In this document: positions 35,019-44,104 of the stretch, in pieces | How the letters are laid out: each line of letters begins with the position of its first letter | Numbering within the stretch: position 1 is the first letter of the stretch | Origin: Acrocarpospora macrocephala | GTDB taxonomy: Bacteria; Actinomycetota; Actinomycetes; Streptosporangiales; Streptosporangiaceae | DNA length: 64,000 bases | Assembly: GCF_009687865.1 (NCBI RefSeq) | Contig: NZ_BLAE01000004.1 | Span: 186,001-250,000 of the forward strand | Direction: 5' to 3' | Notes under the pieces: model-generated | The model's input: only the letters and a program-made list of their open reading frames with translations | The model's database searches: none | Told to the model about the DNA's origin: nothing | Made by a program: the position numbers and the translations under genes

Positions 35019-36148
35019 CCCCCATCTCGGCCAGCCCCAGCGACCAACTGATCTTCGCACCCGTCGGCATCACCCACCTGACCGGCGACAACGCCGACCT
35101 GATCAGAGCCGCCGCAGCAGGACGCTCCCGCATCCGCCTCACCACCGCAGCCCAGCTCAACGGCGTCCCCCACTTCGGGACGGTCGTCACCATGCTGACC
35201 GTGTTCGCCTTCGCCCAGCGCACTGGCGAGGTCCTCGACCTCCCTGTGAGCATCGTGTTCGACGCGCTGGAGAACGCCCCCGCCGAACACCTCACCATCG
35301 ACAGCGAGATCTACACCCGCAGCGTCGGCGACCTTATCGACACCGGTCATCTGGACCGCGCCGAACGCGTCGGCGGGTTCGAGCAACTGCTCACCTGGGC
35401 ACACCGCCGATCCGGCATCACCTACGAATTCCGGCCCTATAACGTCTACCAAGGGCTGCGTCCGGTCCGTGAGTGCCTCCACCACATCGCCTCCCGCCTG
35501 GAGACGTTCGCGCCGATCGTCGCCCCCCACGACGGGATCATCCGGATCCGGCCCCGCTGCCCCTCCTGCCGGCTCATGCAGAAATCCGCTAAGGACCTGC
35601 GCATCACAGCTCTATCGGGCGCGATCCGGCTCGACAGCCGCTGCCCCCGGCATGGCCCCTACGCCGAACTGGTCCACATCGACGGCGGAGGCTGGTACGA
35701 CGCCAACACCCCTGTCCGATCCGTCCAGAAGGGCTACCTGCTCGCCGCCGAACGCGACCTCTATGACGCCTGCTCGGTCTCCGTCGACGGCGCTGACTGG
35801 GGCGGAGCCTGGCACGCCCACGTTCTGGCCCCCGCTCTCGCTCACCTCGGCATCCCGCCCACCCACTGGCCAGTGTCGATCTTCACCCCGCTCATCACCG
35901 ACCGGACCGGCGGCAAACTCTCCAAGACCCTCTACGTCGCCCGCGGCACGTATGCCAACTTGCCGGAACTGTTCCTCAACCTCGACGTCCTACTCGCTCA
36001 GCACGGCGAACAGATCCTCGATCTCATCTGGGCCGAAGTAACCCGGTGGGCCGGCGAACCCCGCCGTCTGCACCGCACCTACACCGTCGACTACATCACC
36101 GCGCTACTGGAAGCCGGACGCCCCTCCGAGCAACTCCGCACCGCATGA
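35015..36148 (+). CDS. Class I aminoacyl-tRNA-synthetase-like protein without anticodon domain
   Basis: This 377-residue protein shows class I synthetase signatures: PHFGT at residues 52-56 in place of HIGH, and KLSKT (301-305) in place of KMSKS. Between them lie CPSCRLMQ...CPRHG, a probable zinc ribbon, and VDGADWGGAWHAHVLAPALAHLG before the KLSK loop, an arrangement like class I lysyl-tRNA synthetase. The C-terminal remainder is only about 75 residues, so no anticodon-binding domain is present. By analogy with MshC (a CysRS relative that joins Cys to an amine), it may activate an amino acid as its adenylate and transfer it to a small amine. The GTG follows GGGAGGA and overlaps the previous stop. 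The family call is mine by motif and needs a structure search. Confidence 0.7.
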   Translation: MTPISASPSDQLIFAPVGITHLTGDNADLIRAAAAGRSRIRLTTAAQLNGVPHFGTVVTMLTVFAFAQRTGEVLDLPVSIVFDALENAPAEHLTIDSEIYTRSVGDLIDTGHLDRAERVGGFEQLLTWAHRRSGITYEFRPYNVYQGLRPVRECLHHIASRLETFAPIVAPHDGIIRIRPRCPSCRLMQKSAKDLRITALSGAIRLDSRCPRHGPYAELVHIDGGGWYDANTPVRSVQKGYLLAAERDLYDACSVSVDGADWGGAWHAHVLAPALAHLGIPPTHWPVSIFTPLITDRTGGKLSKTLYVARGTYANLPELFLNLDVLLAQHGEQILDLIWAEVTRWAGEPRRLHRTYTVDYITALLEAGRPSEQLRTA

Positions 36149-36534
36149 GACGAGACACCGCGATGATCCACGCCGTCTTCGACGTCACCGAATGCAAGCA
36201 CAGCGACACCCCAGCCGAACAGATCATGAGCGCCATGCGCGCGACCGCTGAACTCCTCGGCTGCACCATCCGCACCCAGGTCATCGAGCCCTTCCAACCC
36301 CACGGCGCAACCTGCGTGCTCATCCTCGCCGAGTCCCACATCACCGTATCTACCTGGCCCGAACACCGACTCGCCCACATCGACGTGTTCACCTGCCGGG
36401 CCGCTATCGATCCCACGCAAGCGATCAAGCCAGTCATCGAGGTCCTGGGCGGGCAGATCACCCACGCCCAAAAGGTCACTCGGTTCTCACCAACCACGAA
36501 GCGTTCAGGTACTGGACCTGGCCGAGCATCGTGA
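36145..36534 (+). CDS. S-adenosylmethionine decarboxylase-like pyruvoyl enzyme (SpeD family)
   Basis: This 129-residue protein matches prokaryotic SpeD: FDVTECKHSD, HGATCVLILAESHITV, STWPEHRLAHIDVFTC. The predicted self-cleavage is before S64 in AESH, which becomes the pyruvoyl group; C84 matches the catalytic Cys. The usual HTWPE is STWPE here, so the His thought to assist processing is Ser (S69). SpeD homologues have been recruited as ornithine or arginine decarboxylases, so AdoMet need not be the substrate. It ends the operon; the ATG overlaps the previous stop (ATGA), and a strong hairpin terminator follows at 36681. Confidence 0.8.
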   Translation: MRRDTAMIHAVFDVTECKHSDTPAEQIMSAMRATAELLGCTIRTQVIEPFQPHGATCVLILAESHITVSTWPEHRLAHIDVFTCRAAIDPTQAIKPVIEVLGGQITHAQKVTRFSPTTKRSGTGPGRAS

Positions 36535-36680
36535 AGGTCAACGGCGGCTCAATCATGAGTCGCTGCTGGCCTCCGCCAGCATTGCCGGGACGTGAACACC
36601 GCCCTCACCAGGTCACGAGGGGCCAGTCCCGCAGTGCAGCAGCCGCTCCCCTGACTCCTACATCACGTCGTCCGCTTGAA

Positions 36681-36710
36681 GAGGAGGGACGCCCATCGGC
36701 GTCCCTCCTC
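36681..36710. terminator. Strong bidirectional hairpin terminator
   Basis: GAGGAGGGACGCC (36681-36693), loop CATC, and GGCGTCCCTCCTC (36698-36710) form a perfect 13-bp stem between the convergent speD-like and urtE genes. No T-run follows, as is common in GC-rich actinomycetes. The rest of the 256-bp gap contains nothing else recognisable. Confidence 0.85.
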
Positions 36711-36790
36711 GGCTGTCCACGAGCGAGGCCGTGCCGCGCTGGGGCCGGGATGACCCGGGCGGTCCCGCCTCGGTCCCGGGGATCGATCGT

Positions 36791-37480
36791 CTACACGGCC
36801 AGGAGGCGGCGGGCTTCCTCGCCCTGGAGGTCGGCGGCCGTGCCCGCGTGGACGACGCGGCCGGCGTCGAGGATGACATAGCGGTCGGCCAGGCGCATGG
36901 CGAGGTCGAGGTACTGCTCGACCAGGAGGATGGCGATGCCGGAGGCGTGTAGCTGCTCGATCGCCTCCTCGATCTCGATGATGATCGAGGGCTGGATGCC
37001 TTCGGTGGGCTCGTCGAGGATGAGGAGTTTGGGTTGGGTGACGAGGGCGCGGGCGATGGCGAGTTGTTGTTGCTGGCCGCCGGAGAGGAAGCCCGCGCGG
37101 CGTTTGAGGAGGGGTTTCAGGCGAGGGAAGACGTCCAGGGCCTCGTCGAGGGCGGATGGAGGGTTGCCGGAGGCGTCCAGGGTGACCTGGAGGTTGGCGT
37201 GGACGGTGAGTTGGGGGAAGGTTTCGTGGCCCTGGGGGACGTAGCCGAGGCCTAGCCGTACCCGCTCGTGGGGTTTGAGCTTGGTGATGTCGCGGTCGGC
37301 GAAGGTGACGGTGCCGGCCGTGGTGGGGAGCACGCCCATCAGCGTGTTGAGGAGGGTGGTCTTGCCGACGCCGTTGCGGCCCATCACGCAGACGAGCTGG
37401 CCGGGGGCCACCTCGAGGGAGACGCCGAACAAGACGCGGGCGCGGCCGTATCCGGATTCCAGGCGGTCAACTGACAACAT
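36791..37480 (-). CDS. urtE: Urea ABC transporter ATP-binding protein UrtE
   Basis: This 229-residue LivF-type ATPase has Walker A GRNGVGKTT, LSGGQQQQLAIARAL, Walker B LLILDEPTEGIQPSI and the family-typical VEQYLDLAMRLADRYVILDAGRVV. It energises urea import with UrtD. The chosen ATG (37480) begins MLSVDRLESGYG; GGAAGG lies 9 bases upstream. It is the last gene of urtABCDE and faces a strong terminator. Confidence 0.93.
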   Translation of the reverse strand: MLSVDRLESGYGRARVLFGVSLEVAPGQLVCVMGRNGVGKTTLLNTLMGVLPTTAGTVTFADRDITKLKPHERVRLGLGYVPQGHETFPQLTVHANLQVTLDASGNPPSALDEALDVFPRLKPLLKRRAGFLSGGQQQQLAIARALVTQPKLLILDEPTEGIQPSIIIEIEEAIEQLHASGIAILLVEQYLDLAMRLADRYVILDAGRVVHAGTAADLQGEEARRLLAV

Positions 37481-37515
37481 TGTGTGCTGCCTTCCCATGA
37501 CGGGCGTGAAGGAGG

Positions 37516-38277
37516 TCACGTGACGGCATCGTGTGCGGCCTCCTCGCGGGCGCGGCCCAGGTAGACCTCCTGGACGCGGGGGTCGGCGCGGACCTCGTCC
37601 ACCGAGCCCTCGATCAGGACCTTGCCTTCGTGCAGGACGGTCACCTGGGAGGCGTACCTGCGGAGGAACTCCATGTCGTGCTCGATCACGATGACCGTGT
37701 GGTCCTTGGCGATGGAGGTGAGGAGCTCGCCGGTGCGGGCGCGTTCTTCGGAGGACATGCCGGCCACCGGCTCGTCCAGCAGGAGCAGGCGCGGGCCCTG
37801 CGCGATGAGCATGCCGATCTCCAGCCACTGGCGCTGGCCGTGCGAGAGCACGCCCGCCTTGCGGGGCGCCAGGTCGGCCAGGCCGGTGGTCTCCAGGGCC
37901 TGCTCGACGGCGGCGATCACGCCCTTGCGCCGCCGCAGCAGCGACCAGAGCGGGCGGCGGAACGAGGCCGCCAGGTCGAGGTTCTCCAGCACGGTGAGGT
38001 CCTCGAACACCACCGAGGTCTGGAAGGTGCGGCCGATGCCGAGCCGGACCCGTTCGTGCTCGCGCTTGCCCGCCAGCGAGTTTCCGTCGAAGACGACGGT
38101 GCCGGTGGTCGGCTTGGTGAGGCCGGTGATGATGTCGATGAGCGTGGTCTTCCCGGCGCCGTTTGGGCCGATCAGGAAGCGCAGCTCGCCGCTGTCCACG
38201 GTGAAGTCCACGCCGTCGATGGCCCGGAAGCCGTCGAACACCACGGCGAGGTCACGGACCTCCAGCAGCGCCGTCAT
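37516..38277 (-). CDS. urtD: Urea ABC transporter ATP-binding protein UrtD
   Basis: This 253-residue LivG-type ATPase has Walker A GPNGAGKTT, LSHGQRQWLEIGMLIAQGPRLLLLDEPVAGMSSEERARTGELL and the VIEHDMEFLRRYASQVTVLHEGKVL tail. The LSHGQRQWLEIGM variant of the ABC signature is typical of UrtD. Its ATG overlaps the urtC stop (ATGA). Confidence 0.94.
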   Translation of the reverse strand: MTALLEVRDLAVVFDGFRAIDGVDFTVDSGELRFLIGPNGAGKTTLIDIITGLTKPTTGTVVFDGNSLAGKREHERVRLGIGRTFQTSVVFEDLTVLENLDLAASFRRPLWSLLRRRKGVIAAVEQALETTGLADLAPRKAGVLSHGQRQWLEIGMLIAQGPRLLLLDEPVAGMSSEERARTGELLTSIAKDHTVIVIEHDMEFLRRYASQVTVLHEGKVLIEGSVDEVRADPRVQEVYLGRAREEAAHDAVT

Positions 38278-39359
38278 GCCGACGCCTCCTTCCGCACCCG
38301 GGCGCGCAGCGCCGTGGCCACGCCCACGATGCCCTTCGGGGCGAGCGTCATGACCAGGATGAACAGCGCGCCCTGCAGGTAGAGCCAAGCGTCCGGCAGT
38401 TCCTCGCTGAAGTAGGTCTTGGCGTAGCCCATGACGACCGCGCCGAGCACCGCCCCGGCCAGCGCGAACCGGCCGCCGACGGCGACCGCGACCACCAGTT
38501 CGAGCGAGGGCACCACGCCGAGCAGCGCGGGCGAGATGATCCCGACGACGGGCACGAACAGCGCTCCGGCGATGCCCGCCATCACCGCCGAGATGGCGAA
38601 CGTGATCGTTTTCACGGTGGCGGGGTTGTAGCCGAGGAACCGCACCCGGTCCTCCCCGTCCCGCACGGCCAGCAGCAGCCGCCCGAACCGGCTGCGTACC
38701 AGCTGCCAGGCCGCCAGGTAGAGCACGCCCAGCACGATCGCCACCGTCAGGTAGAGCCCGCGCTGCGTGGACTCGGCCGCCACGTCGTTGCCGAAGAAGT
38801 CGAAGAAGTTGGTCAGCCCGTTGGTCCCTCCGGTCAGCCCTTGCTGGCCGACTAGAAGGATCACCATCGCGGCCGCCAGCGCCTGGGTGAGAATCGCGAA
38901 GTACGCCCCGCGCACGCGTTGCCGGAACACCAGCGTGCCCAGCAGCACCGCCACGACCAGCGGCACGACCACCACCATGGCCAGCGCGAACACCGGATTG
39001 CCGAACGGCGCCCAGAGCGCGGGCAGGTCCTCGACCCCGCTCCACACCATGAAGTCGGGCAGGTCCCCGCCGGCGTCGTTGAGCTTCAGATACATGCCCA
39101 TCGCGTAGCCGCCCAGGCCGAAGAAGACGCCCTGGCCGAGGGTGAGCATGCCGCCCTGCCCCCAGGCCAGGCCGATCCCGAGCGCGACGATGGCATAGCA
39201 GAGGTATTTGGCCAGCAGGCCAAGCCGGAAGGGTTCCAGCACCAGCGGCATGACCACCAGCGCGATGATCGCGACCGCGACGAACACGGCCGGGCCCTTC
39301 CACTGGCGCGGCTCCTTGGGCGTGAGTTGCCGGGTCGGCTTCTCCAGGACTGCGGTCAT
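38274..39359 (-). CDS. urtC: Urea ABC transporter permease UrtC
   Basis: This 361-residue LivM-type permease has about ten hydrophobic segments. GLAWGQGGMLTLGQGVFFGLGGYAMGMYLKLNDAGGDLPDFM and AVRDGEDRVRFLGYNPATVKTITFAISAVMAGIAGALFVPVVGIISP are typical UrtC blocks. It pairs with UrtB to form the membrane channel. Start and stop overlap urtB and urtD by 4 bp each. Confidence 0.94.
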   Translation of the reverse strand: MTAVLEKPTRQLTPKEPRQWKGPAVFVAVAIIALVVMPLVLEPFRLGLLAKYLCYAIVALGIGLAWGQGGMLTLGQGVFFGLGGYAMGMYLKLNDAGGDLPDFMVWSGVEDLPALWAPFGNPVFALAMVVVVPLVVAVLLGTLVFRQRVRGAYFAILTQALAAAMVILLVGQQGLTGGTNGLTNFFDFFGNDVAAESTQRGLYLTVAIVLGVLYLAAWQLVRSRFGRLLLAVRDGEDRVRFLGYNPATVKTITFAISAVMAGIAGALFVPVVGIISPALLGVVPSLELVVAVAVGGRFALAGAVLGAVVMGYAKTYFSEELPDAWLYLQGALFILVMTLAPKGIVGVATALRARVRKEASA

Positions 39360-40225
39360 GTGAGTGCCCTTGAACGGAGGACGAACAGGCCCTGCGGACG
39401 GAACTGGAGGAACGCGATGATGGCCGCGAACACGATGACCTTGGCCAGGCTGGCGTTGGTCCAGAACTCGGCGTAGGAGTTGAGCAGGCCGAGCGCCGCC
39501 GCCGCGATGACCGCGCCGCGCAGCTGGCCGAGCCCGCCCGCGACGACGACCAGGAACGCGTCCACGATGTAGTAGGTGCCGAGCGTCGGCCCGACCGGGC
39601 CGATCAGGGTCAGCGCCACCCCGGCGATACCGGCGAGCCCGGAGCCGATGAAGAACGTGCGCTGGTCGACGCGGCCGGTGTTGATGCCGCTGGTCGCGGC
39701 CAGCTGCCGGTTCTGCATGACCGCCTGCATGCGGCGGCCCTGCGCGCTGCGGTTCATGTAGAGCCAGATGGCGACCACGCTGCCGACGGCCAGGGCCAGG
39801 ATGAACAGCCGGTTGTACGGCATCGGCCCGATCGCCCCCTGCAGCCAGGTCGGCGACAGCACCTGCACGTTCGGCGCGCCGAACAGGTCCCGCGCCACCT
39901 GCTGGAGCACCAGGCTGACGCCCCAGGTGAGCAGCAGCGTGTCCAGCGGCCGTCCATAGAAGTGCCGGATCGCGAGGCGTTCCAGCAGCAGCCCCATCAG
40001 TCCGGCCACCACGAACGCGACCGGCAGCGCCACCAGCACCGCGCTGCGCCCGGCGAAGTCCTGCAGCAGGAAGGCCGTGTACGCCCCCGCCATGATGAAC
40101 TCGCCATGGGCCATGTTGATCACGCCCATCTGCCCGAACGTGAACGTCAGCCCGAGCGCGATGAGCAATAGGACCGCGCCGATCGACAATCCGATCGGCA
40201 GCTGGTTGAGGAATCCCTCCACCAT
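39356..40225 (-). CDS. urtB: Urea ABC transporter permease UrtB
   Basis: This 289-residue LivH-type permease has LLIALGLTFTFGQMGVINMAHGEFIMAGAY, RHFYGRPLDTLLLTWGVSLVLQQVARDLFGAPNVQV and MQAVMQNRQLAATSGINTGRVDQ, the UrtB pattern. The ATG at 40225 (MVEGFLNQL) follows GGAAGGGGC. A 98-bp gap with a large nested hairpin separates it from urtA. Confidence 0.94.
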   Translation of the reverse strand: MVEGFLNQLPIGLSIGAVLLLIALGLTFTFGQMGVINMAHGEFIMAGAYTAFLLQDFAGRSAVLVALPVAFVVAGLMGLLLERLAIRHFYGRPLDTLLLTWGVSLVLQQVARDLFGAPNVQVLSPTWLQGAIGPMPYNRLFILALAVGSVVAIWLYMNRSAQGRRMQAVMQNRQLAATSGINTGRVDQRTFFIGSGLAGIAGVALTLIGPVGPTLGTYYIVDAFLVVVAGGLGQLRGAVIAAAALGLLNSYAEFWTNASLAKVIVFAAIIAFLQFRPQGLFVLRSRALT

Positions 40226-40257
40226 GCCCCTTCCATAAATTTCCCGATATGTGCCTC

Positions 40258-40309
40258 GGCTCCGGAGCCGCCTGCGGTAATTTCCGCAGGTAGTGGCGGC
40301 TCCGGAGCC
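40258..40309 (-). other. Nested inverted repeat between urtA and urtB
   Basis: The outer arms GGCTCCGGAGCCGCC (40258-40272) and GGCGGCTCCGGAGCC (40295-40309) are perfectly complementary over 15 bp. Inner arms CCTGCGG (40271-40277) and CCGCAGG (40284-40290) pair within them. GGCTCCGGAGCC in each outer arm is itself a palindrome. Such an intercistronic hairpin could stabilise the urtA message or partly terminate it, giving more binding protein than permease. Confidence 0.8.
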
Positions 40310-40323
40310 CGTTTGAGGGACGG

Positions 40324-41553
40324 CTAGGAGGCCAGGCCTCCTGCCCACGGGTACGTCTTCAGGTAGGGGTCGGGCTTGATCGGCTCACCCGAGTTCCAGA
40401 CTTCCTTGATCAGTCCGTCCGGCTGGATGATGCCGATCCGGGCGGTCTTGTACATGTGCTGGGTCTCGCCGTCGATCGTGACCAGGCCCTCGGGGCGCTC
40501 CAGCGCGATGCCGCCGGCCGCCTTCTTGAGCGCTTCCACCTCGACCGTGCCGGCCTTCTTGGCGGCTTCGGCCCACAGGTAGACCGCGTTGTAGCCGGCC
40601 TCCATCGGGTCGGAGGTGACCTTGGTCGCGCCGTACTTGGCCTTGAAGGCCTCGACGAACTTGGTGTTGGCCGCGGTCTCGGTGGTCTGGTAGTAGTTCC
40701 ACGCCACCGGGTGGCCGACGATGTTGTCGACGCCGATGCCGGTGACTTCCTCCTCGGCGACGCTCACCGACAGGACCGGCATGGACTCGGCGGTGACGCC
40801 GGCGCTCTTCAGCTGCTTGAAGAAGGCCACGTTGCTGTCGCCGTTCAGCGTGTTGAACACCGCGTCCGGCTTGGCCTGCACCACCTTGTTGGTCAGCGTG
40901 GAGTATTCGGTGTGGCCGAGCGGGGTGTATTCCTCGCCAAGGATCTCCATTCCGTTGGCCGCCGCGTACGCCTTGATGATTTTGTTCGCGGTGCGCGGGA
41001 AGACATAGTCGCTGCCGACCAGGAATATCTTCTTCTTGCCCTGTTCCTTGAGATAGTCAAGGCCGGGGATGATCTGCTGGTTCGTGGTCGCGCCGGTGTA
41101 GAAGATGTACGGCGAGCTTTCCAGCCCCTCGTACTGCACCGGATACCACAGCAGCGCCTTGCGCTTTTCGAAGACCGGGAGCATCGCCTTGCGGGAGGCG
41201 GAGGTCCAGCCGCCGAACACGGTGGCCACCTTGTCCTGCGCGATCAGCTTGTTGGCCTTCTCCGCGAAGGTGGGCCAGTCGGAAGCGCCGTCCTCCACGA
41301 CGGGTTCGAGTTGCTTGCCGAGCACGCCGCCGGCCTTGTTGATCTCTTCGATCGCCAGCAGTTCGGCGTCCCTGACGGTGACCTCGCTGATCGCCATCGT
41401 GCCGCTGAGGGAGTGCAGGAGGCCCACCTTGATGGTGTCGCCGCCACCTCCGGAAGCCGTTCCCTCGGTCGTCGCCGGATCTCCGCCACAGGCGGCGATT
41501 GCGGTGACCAGAGCCGCGGCTACGGCTCCGGCACGCCAGGTTGAATTCCGCAA
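40324..41553 (-). CDS. urtA: Urea ABC transporter substrate-binding lipoprotein UrtA
   Basis: This 409-residue protein has a signal peptide and lipobox (VTAIAACGG, lipidated Cys at about 22) followed by a LivJ-like periplasmic-binding domain: [60 protein letters not shown]. This start pattern (S.TMAISE) and [19 protein letters not shown] are characteristic of urea-binding UrtA. It captures urea outside the membrane. It is divergent from the urease operon, so uptake and hydrolysis are coupled. A partial GlnR-like box (41660-41675, minus) lies in its upstream region. Confidence 0.95.
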   Translation of the reverse strand: MRNSTWRAGAVAAALVTAIAACGGDPATTEGTASGGGGDTIKVGLLHSLSGTMAISEVTVRDAELLAIEEINKAGGVLGKQLEPVVEDGASDWPTFAEKANKLIAQDKVATVFGGWTSASRKAMLPVFEKRKALLWYPVQYEGLESSPYIFYTGATTNQQIIPGLDYLKEQGKKKIFLVGSDYVFPRTANKIIKAYAAANGMEILGEEYTPLGHTEYSTLTNKVVQAKPDAVFNTLNGDSNVAFFKQLKSAGVTAESMPVLSVSVAEEEVTGIGVDNIVGHPVAWNYYQTTETAANTKFVEAFKAKYGATKVTSDPMEAGYNAVYLWAEAAKKAGTVEVEALKKAAGGIALERPEGLVTIDGETQHMYKTARIGIIQPDGLIKEVWNSGEPIKPDPYLKTYPWAGGLAS

Positions 41554-41727
41554 TTACTTCCTCCTTGCCGATACGGCCCCCGCACCGACCCATCTGCCGA
41601 CAAGGTGATCGAGCGACATTTCGCGATAAGTTCCGCTAGGTTAAATGCGCATTACCGGGATTTCACGGAAGTCCCTTGTTCGCCCCGGTGCCGGTGGGGT
41701 GAAAGGACTCATGGCTGAAATATCTCT

Positions 41728-41765
41728 GTAACACCGGGGAAACGGCGCGTACCTATCGTCCCGTC
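41728..41765 (+). promoter_or_regulatory. GlnR-type box and leaderless promoter of ureA
   Basis: GTAAC-ACCGGG-GAAAC (41728-41743) fits the actinomycete GlnR consensus GTNAC-N6-GAAAC exactly. A -10 candidate TATCGT (41754-41759) is followed by CCCGTC and then the ureA ATG at 41766, which would make the transcript leaderless; no ribosome site is present. GlnR control of urea genes by nitrogen supply is well known in actinomycetes; binding here is predicted. Confidence 0.65.
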
Positions 41766-42068
41766 ATGCGGCTCACTCCACACGAGCAGGAACGCCTTCT
41801 CATTCATGTCGCGGCCGGCGTGGCTCGCGATCGTATGGGCCGGGGTCTTCGGCTCAATCATCCGGAAGCCACCGCGTTGATCGCCTCCTATCTGCTGGAG
41901 GGCGCGCGGGACGGGCGTACGGTGGCCGAATTGATGGACGCGGGACGCAAGGTGCTCCGCCGCCAGGACGTGATGGAGGGAGTGCCGGAGATGCTGGAGT
42001 CGGTGCAGATCGAGGCCACCTTCCCGGATGGCACCAAGCTCGTCACCGTGCACCACCCGATCTCATGA
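41766..42068 (+). CDS. ureA: Urease gamma subunit
   Basis: This 100-residue UreA has [57 protein letters not shown] and the end VTVHHPIS. It is the small structural subunit of urease. The gene appears leaderless (see 41728-41765). The stop overlaps ureB by 4 bp (ATGA). Confidence 0.96.
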   Translation: MRLTPHEQERLLIHVAAGVARDRMGRGLRLNHPEATALIASYLLEGARDGRTVAELMDAGRKVLRRQDVMEGVPEMLESVQIEATFPDGTKLVTVHHPIS

Positions 42069-42379
42069 GCGTCCCCGGCGAGATCGTGCCCGGCGAGGAG
42101 CCGGTGGAGCTGAACCCGGGGCGGGAGCGGGTGACGGTCCGGGTGGTGAATACGGCCGACCGGCCGATTCAGGTGGGTTCGCACTACCATTTCGCGGCCG
42201 CGAATCCGGGGCTGGAGTTCGATCGGGACGCCGCGTGGGGCACCCGGCTGGACGTTCCGGCGGGGACCGCGATCCGGTTTGAGCCGGGTATTGAGCGTGA
42301 TGTGACATTGGTGCCACTGGCCGGAAACAGGATTGTTCCCGGCCTTCGTTTGGAATGGGCAGGGCCTCTCGATGAATAG
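42065..42379 (+). CDS. ureB: Urease beta subunit
   Basis: This 104-residue UreB has [52 protein letters not shown] and [26 protein letters not shown]. It is a structural subunit of the urease trimer. Its stop overlaps the ureC start by 8 bp. Confidence 0.96.
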   Translation: MSVPGEIVPGEEPVELNPGRERVTVRVVNTADRPIQVGSHYHFAAANPGLEFDRDAAWGTRLDVPAGTAIRFEPGIERDVTLVPLAGNRIVPGLRLEWAGPLDE

Positions 42380-44090
42380 CCTCGACCGCGCCCGATATAT
42401 CGCCCTTTATGGCCCTACGACGGGCGATAAGATTCGGCTGGCCGATACTGATCTGTTGATTGAAGTGACCGAGGATCGTTCGATGGGTCCCTCGGGCGCC
42501 GGTGACGAGGCGGTGTTCGGCGGGGGCAAGGTGATCCGCGAGTCGATGGGCCAGGCGCGGACGACTCGCGCCGAGGGCGCCCCCGACCTGGTCATCACCG
42601 GCGCGGTCATCCTCGACCACTGGGGCGTGATAAAAGCCGATATCGGCATCAGGGACGGCCGGATCGTCGCCCTTGGCAAGGCGGGCAACCCAGACACCAT
42701 GGACGGGGTACACCCCGACCTCGTGATCGGCCCTTCGACCGAGATCCTGGCCGGGAACGGCAAGATCATCACCGCTGGCGCGGTCGACTCGCACGTGCAC
42801 CTGATCTGCCCGCAGATCGTCGACGAAGCGCTCTCCGCAGGAGTGACCACGATCATCGGCGGCGGCACCGGACCGGCCGAGGGCACCAAGGCGACCACCG
42901 TGACCGGCGTGTGGTATCTCGCGCGCATCCTGGAATCCATGGACGCCATGCCGGTCAACGTGGCCCTGCTCGGCAAGGGCAACACGGTCAGCGAGGAAGG
43001 CCTGCGCGAGCAACTGCGCGCCGGGGCGTCCGGCTTCAAGCTGCACGAGGACTGGGGCACCACCCCCGCCGCGATCGACGCCTGCCTGGCGGTCTGCGAC
43101 GCGACCGGCGTGCAGGTGGCCATCCACACCGACACGCTCAACGAGGCCGGCTTCGTGGAGTCCACGCTGGCGGCCATCGGCGGCCGGATGATCCACGCGT
43201 ATCACACCGAGGGGGCGGGCGGCGGGCACGCGCCGGACATCATCAAGGTGGCCGCGCACCACAACGTGCTGCCCTCCTCGACCAACCCGACCCGGCCGCA
43301 CACGATCAACACCCACCACGAGCATCTCGACATGCTCATGGTGTGCCATCACCTGAACCCGTCGATCCCGGAGGATCTGGCCTTTGCGGAGTCGCGGATC
43401 CGGCCGACCACCATGGCGGCGGAGGACGTGCTCCACGACCTGGGCGCGATCTCGATGATCGGCTCCGACTCGCAGGCGATGGGCCGGGTCGGTGAGACGA
43501 TCATCAGGACCTGGCAGACCGCGCATGTGATGAAGAAACGCCGGGGCGCGCTACCGGGCTCGGATCCGGCCGACAACCTCCGCGCTCGCCGATATGTCGC
43601 GAAATACACGATAAATCCGGCTATCGCGCATGGGTTGGACGGGGAGGTCGGCTCGGTCGAACCCGGCAAGCTCGCCGATCTGGTGCTGTGGAGCCCGGCC
43701 TTCTTCGGGGTCAAGCCCGACCTCGTAGTGAAGGGCGGGGTCATCGCGTACGCGCAGATGGGCGACGCCAACGCCTCCATCCCGACCCCGCAGCCGGTGC
43801 TGCCCCGCCCGATGTTCGGCGCGTACGGCGTGACCCCCGCCGCCACCTCCGTGCACTTCGTGGCCCCCCTGGCGATCGAGGACGGCCTCGCCGAGCGCCT
43901 GAACGTCAACCGGCGGCTGGTCCCGGTCGCCGACGTGCGCTCGCGCGGCAAGGACGCGATGCGCCTCAACGACGCCCTGCCCGACATCGACATCCGGCCG
44001 GACACGTTCGACGTCCGGATCGACGGCGAGCTGATCGAACCGGCTCCCGCCGAAGAACTGCCCATGGCTCAGCGGTACTTCCTGTTCTAA
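42372..44090 (+). CDS. ureC: Urease alpha (catalytic) subunit
   Basis: This 572-residue nickel hydrolase converts urea to ammonia and carbamate. Metal and catalytic residues are visible: [11 protein letters not shown], the carbamylated lysine K223 in [36 protein letters not shown], the flap [28 protein letters not shown] and [11 protein letters not shown]. The ATG at 42372 begins [19 protein letters not shown], where UreC proteins start. Genes for structural subunits and accessories follow in order ureABCFGD; ureE is not present in this operon. Confidence 0.97.
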   Translation: MNSLDRARYIALYGPTTGDKIRLADTDLLIEVTEDRSMGPSGAGDEAVFGGGKVIRESMGQARTTRAEGAPDLVITGAVILDHWGVIKADIGIRDGRIVALGKAGNPDTMDGVHPDLVIGPSTEILAGNGKIITAGAVDSHVHLICPQIVDEALSAGVTTIIGGGTGPAEGTKATTVTGVWYLARILESMDAMPVNVALLGKGNTVSEEGLREQLRAGASGFKLHEDWGTTPAAIDACLAVCDATGVQVAIHTDTLNEAGFVESTLAAIGGRMIHAYHTEGAGGGHAPDIIKVAAHHNVLPSSTNPTRPHTINTHHEHLDMLMVCHHLNPSIPEDLAFAESRIRPTTMAAEDVLHDLGAISMIGSDSQAMGRVGETIIRTWQTAHVMKKRRGALPGSDPADNLRARRYVAKYTINPAIAHGLDGEVGSVEPGKLADLVLWSPAFFGVKPDLVVKGGVIAYAQMGDANASIPTPQPVLPRPMFGAYGVTPAATSVHFVAPLAIEDGLAERLNVNRRLVPVADVRSRGKDAMRLNDALPDIDIRPDTFDVRIDGELIEPAPAEELPMAQRYFLF

Positions 44091-44104
44091 CGGAAAGGAT
44101 CTGG

